From Bacteriovoracaceae bacterium UBA3083 (lineage in GTDB: Bacteria; Bdellovibrionota; Bacteriovoracia; Bacteriovoracales; Bacteriovoracaceae): a stretch of DNA of 64,000 nucleotides. Below the pieces are notes generated by a model. The model was not told where the DNA came from. It did no database searches and worked only from the letters and a program-made list of their open reading frames with translations. The stretch covers positions 682,195 to 746,194 of the forward strand of contig DFBJ01000009.1 in the NCBI GenBank assembly GCA_002366565.1, written 5' to 3'. The position numbers and the translations under genes were made by a program. Each line of letters starts with the position of its first letter. Position 1 is the stretch's first letter. Positions 62,206 to 64,000 of the stretch are shown here, in pieces.

Positions 62206-63147
62206 TTGAAAAACCTTGTAGACTCTCACGGTCGTAGAGTAAGAAAATTGAGATTATCATTTACTGATAAGTGCAATCTTAGATGTCACTACTGTATGCC
62301 TGTGGACTCAACATTTATGGATGAGGAAAAGTACTTACATCCATCTGAGTATGAAGAGATTGTTAGAGATCTTTGTTCATACGGGCTAGAAGAAATTCGT
62401 ATTACTGGTGGTGAGCCATTAATGAGAAAGTCATTTAAAGAAATTGTTGAACGCCTGTCTGGCTTACCTGTAAAGAAAATTGGATTAACAACTAACGCAA
62501 TACTTTTAGATAAGTATATAGAAATTTTAAAAGCTAATAGAGTTAATCATCTCAATATTAGTTTAGACAGCTTAGATCCTCAAAATTTCAAAAAGATTAC
62601 TTATGGAAATCAGCTTGAAAGAGTTCTCAAAAATATCCGATTAGCAAAAGATCATGAGCTTGAAGTCAAAATTAACGTGGTAGCTATGAAAGGAATTAAT
62701 GACCACGAAATTATTGATTTTGTAGAATACTCAAGTGAGCTTGGAGTTGAAGTTCGCTTTCTTGAAGTTATGAGAATAGGGCATGCTTGTAGTAGTCAAA
62801 ATGATCAGTTTATATCAGCTCAAGAAATTATAAATATATTGAAATCTAAGTATGAATTGAAGCGTGTCTCAAAAGAGTATGACTCTACGTCTTTCAATTA
62901 CATATTAAATAATGGTGCTCAGATTGGGTTTATAGCTTCAGAGTCTCAGCCCTTCTGTGGAAGTTGCTCTAGGTGGAGACTCTCTGCTGATGGATCTATT
63001 AAGGCCTGTTTATTAAAAGATGATGGGCTATCTATAAAGGGGAAATCTTCTAAAGAAAGAGAAGATATCTATCATACTCTTCTTGGGATGAAGCCATTTC
63101 TAAGACCAACTGAAGTGGCCCACCAGATGAATGTATTAGGAGGATAA
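62206..63147 (+). CDS. moaA: GTP 3',8-cyclase MoaA (molybdenum cofactor synthesis)
   Basis: Radical SAM enzyme starting molybdopterin synthesis from GTP. The N-terminal cluster is CNLRCHYC (Cys23, 27, 30) after RLSFTDK, and GGEPLMR follows. The C-terminal cluster is Cys251, Cys254 and Cys268 in CGSCSRWRLS and KACLL. The protein ends in Gly-Gly, the tail needed for activity in MoaA. The start is TTG 62206 with AGAGGA a few bases upstream; 313 residues, a little shorter than usual. The moaC-mobA gene follows one base after the stop. Confidence 0.95.
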   Translation: MKNLVDSHGRRVRKLRLSFTDKCNLRCHYCMPVDSTFMDEEKYLHPSEYEEIVRDLCSYGLEEIRITGGEPLMRKSFKEIVERLSGLPVKKIGLTTNAILLDKYIEILKANRVNHLNISLDSLDPQNFKKITYGNQLERVLKNIRLAKDHELEVKINVVAMKGINDHEIIDFVEYSSELGVEVRFLEVMRIGHACSSQNDQFISAQEIINILKSKYELKRVSKEYDSTSFNYILNNGAQIGFIASESQPFCGSCSRWRLSADGSIKACLLKDDGLSIKGKSSKEREDIYHTLLGMKPFLRPTEVAHQMNVLGG

Positions 63148-63148
63148 A

Positions 63149-64000
63149 TTGTTAACACATATTGATAAAAATAATATGCCTTCAATGGTGGATGTATCTG
63201 AAAAAGATTCTTCTACTCGAGTGGCAATTGCCCAAAGTACAATTCAACTTCCAGAAAGTATGCGTGAATACTTTATAGGTGAAGATTTTATTATAAAGAA
63301 AGGTCCTGTTTTTCAGACAGCTATTATTGCAGCAACAATGGCCGTTAAGAAGACGCATGAGACTATTCCTATGTGTCATCAAGTTCCAATAGAGAGCTGT
63401 AAGGTAAACATTAAAACAGATTCAGCATTAAAAGTTACTGTTGAGTGCAGAGTGAAGACTAGTTATAAAACTGGTATTGAAATGGAAGCGCTCCACGGTG
63501 CAATGGTTGCATGTTTAACTATTTACGATATGTGTAAAGCTGTCTCACATGAGATGGTCATTGGAGAAGCAAAACTTCTTTTTAAGTCAGGTGGGAAGAG
63601 TTTAGTCTTAAATAGACCTTTGAGAGGTCTTATATTAACTGGTGGAAAAAGCCAGAGAATGAAAAGTGATAAAGCGCTTATTGAGTACCATGATGTTCCA
63701 CATGCTAGATTTATTAAAAATATACTTGATGAATTTTGTGATGAGGTCTTTCTATCAGCAAGAGAAGATCAATGGAAAGGAACTTCAATTGAAGATATTC
63801 CTACAATCGAAGACTCTTTAGAGAGTACAGGCCCAACAGCAGGTATACTTTCTGCCTTTGAAAAATACCCAGACTCAAACTGGATTGTTGTTGCGTGCGA
63901 TCTTGCTTATTTTAATAGAGAAACAGTTTCTAAGTTAATAGAGAACTATAATGAAGGAAGTATCGCCACTGCCTTTAAAAATATTGATAAAGATTTTGCT
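63149..64000 (+). CDS. MoaC-MobA fusion (cyclic pyranopterin phosphate synthase plus Mo-cofactor guanylyltransferase), 3' end outside window
   Basis: A TTG start at 63149 follows AGGAGG with good spacing, inside the Gly-Gly codons of moaA. The frame stays open to the right edge. Residues 1 to about 155 are MoaC: MVDVSEKDSS, IPMCHQVPIES and IEMEALHGAMVACLTIYDMCKAV. From about residue 160 a MobA NTP-transferase starts, LILTGGKSQRMKSDKALIEY (usual LAGGxSxRMGxDK), continuing with STGPTAGILSAF and WIVVACDLAYF. So steps 1b and final guanylylation are fused in one chain. In-frame ATGs at 63176 and 63185 are less likely starts. Confidence 0.88.
   Translation, partial: MLTHIDKNNMPSMVDVSEKDSSTRVAIAQSTIQLPESMREYFIGEDFIIKKGPVFQTAIIAATMAVKKTHETIPMCHQVPIESCKVNIKTDSALKVTVECRVKTSYKTGIEMEALHGAMVACLTIYDMCKAVSHEMVIGEAKLLFKSGGKSLVLNRPLRGLILTGGKSQRMKSDKALIEYHDVPHARFIKNILDEFCDEVFLSAREDQWKGTSIEDIPTIEDSLESTGPTAGILSAFEKYPDSNWIVVACDLAYFNRETVSKLIENYNEGSIATAFKNIDKDFA

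Noticed and set aside
1..64000. tRNA, rRNA, prophage, insertion sequence, CRISPR array or replication origin
   Set aside because: I looked through the intergenic gaps and saw no cloverleaf-type sequence, transposase, terminal repeats, regular repeat-spacer array or DnaA-box cluster; a dedicated tRNA scan was not possible.

Overview
The window is AT-rich (I estimate 36-37% G+C by eye, not computed), densely coded on both strands, and free of visible tRNA, rRNA, CRISPR, prophage or IS elements. It is full of secreted proteins, lipoproteins and outer-membrane beta-barrels of unrecognised family, together with secreted hydrolases: a trypsin-like protease, a papain-like protease, endonuclease I and a GH13 enzyme. 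Low G+C, a very large envelope/secretome fraction and the family types suggest a marine predatory bacterium of the Bdellovibrionota, most likely a Halobacteriovorax/Bacteriovorax relative. That assignment is inference; no rRNA is present to confirm it.

Layout. 1-3.6 kb: a co-directional set beginning with the 3' end of an FAD-dependent amino-acid oxidase, an HglS-type (DUF1338) 2-oxoadipate dioxygenase, a glycerophosphodiester phosphodiesterase, a membrane-anchored helical protein and a Nudix hydrolase. 3.6-15.5 kb: a NYN-domain protein, a 1202-residue lipoprotein with EF-hand-like repeats, an outer-membrane protein, a DUF374 acyltransferase, an RRM protein, MutM (apparently starting at an ATT codon), several secreted orphans and an HTH regulator preceded by TCCGACAT-type boxes. 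15.5-18 kb: a metal module of SlyD-like FKBP, MerC and a CobW-type GTPase, divergent from a Fur/Zur regulator, with a palindrome between them. 18-20.6 kb: a trypsin-like protease, an SDR gene remnant cut off at the protease's terminator, an orphan SBP and a CBS-pair protein.

20.8-34.7 kb holds a complete maltodextrin uptake and breakdown locus. lamB-malK run rightward and converge on a seven-gene leftward operon: ROK kinase, malE, exported GH13, alpha-glucan phosphorylase, malQ, malF, malG. Together they give outer-membrane entry, periplasmic trimming, ABC import, phosphorolysis/disproportionation and phosphorylation of glucose.

35-51 kb carries small and large surface proteins: LamG-like and FN3 lipoproteins, a LysM-barrel protein and a 1241-residue lipoprotein with three malectin-like modules around a beta-helix. 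It also holds two HAD phosphatases, a TfoX_N-like protein, endonuclease I, a CurA-type reductase, an S4-like mini-protein and a YgjP-type peptidase. A small leftward transcription unit at 36.5-36.75 kb (promoter, hairpin, 26-codon ORF, terminator) matches no family I know. 52-54 kb is a histidine-rich/HupE metal-handling operon. 54-57 kb is a fused TRAP permease with its TAXI receptor. 57-60.7 kb encodes three exported proteins, including an enlarged papain-like protease overlapped by a small exported protein. The window ends with an ArsR/old-yellow-enzyme pair around a perfect palindrome, then moaA and a moaC-mobA fusion that runs off the right edge.
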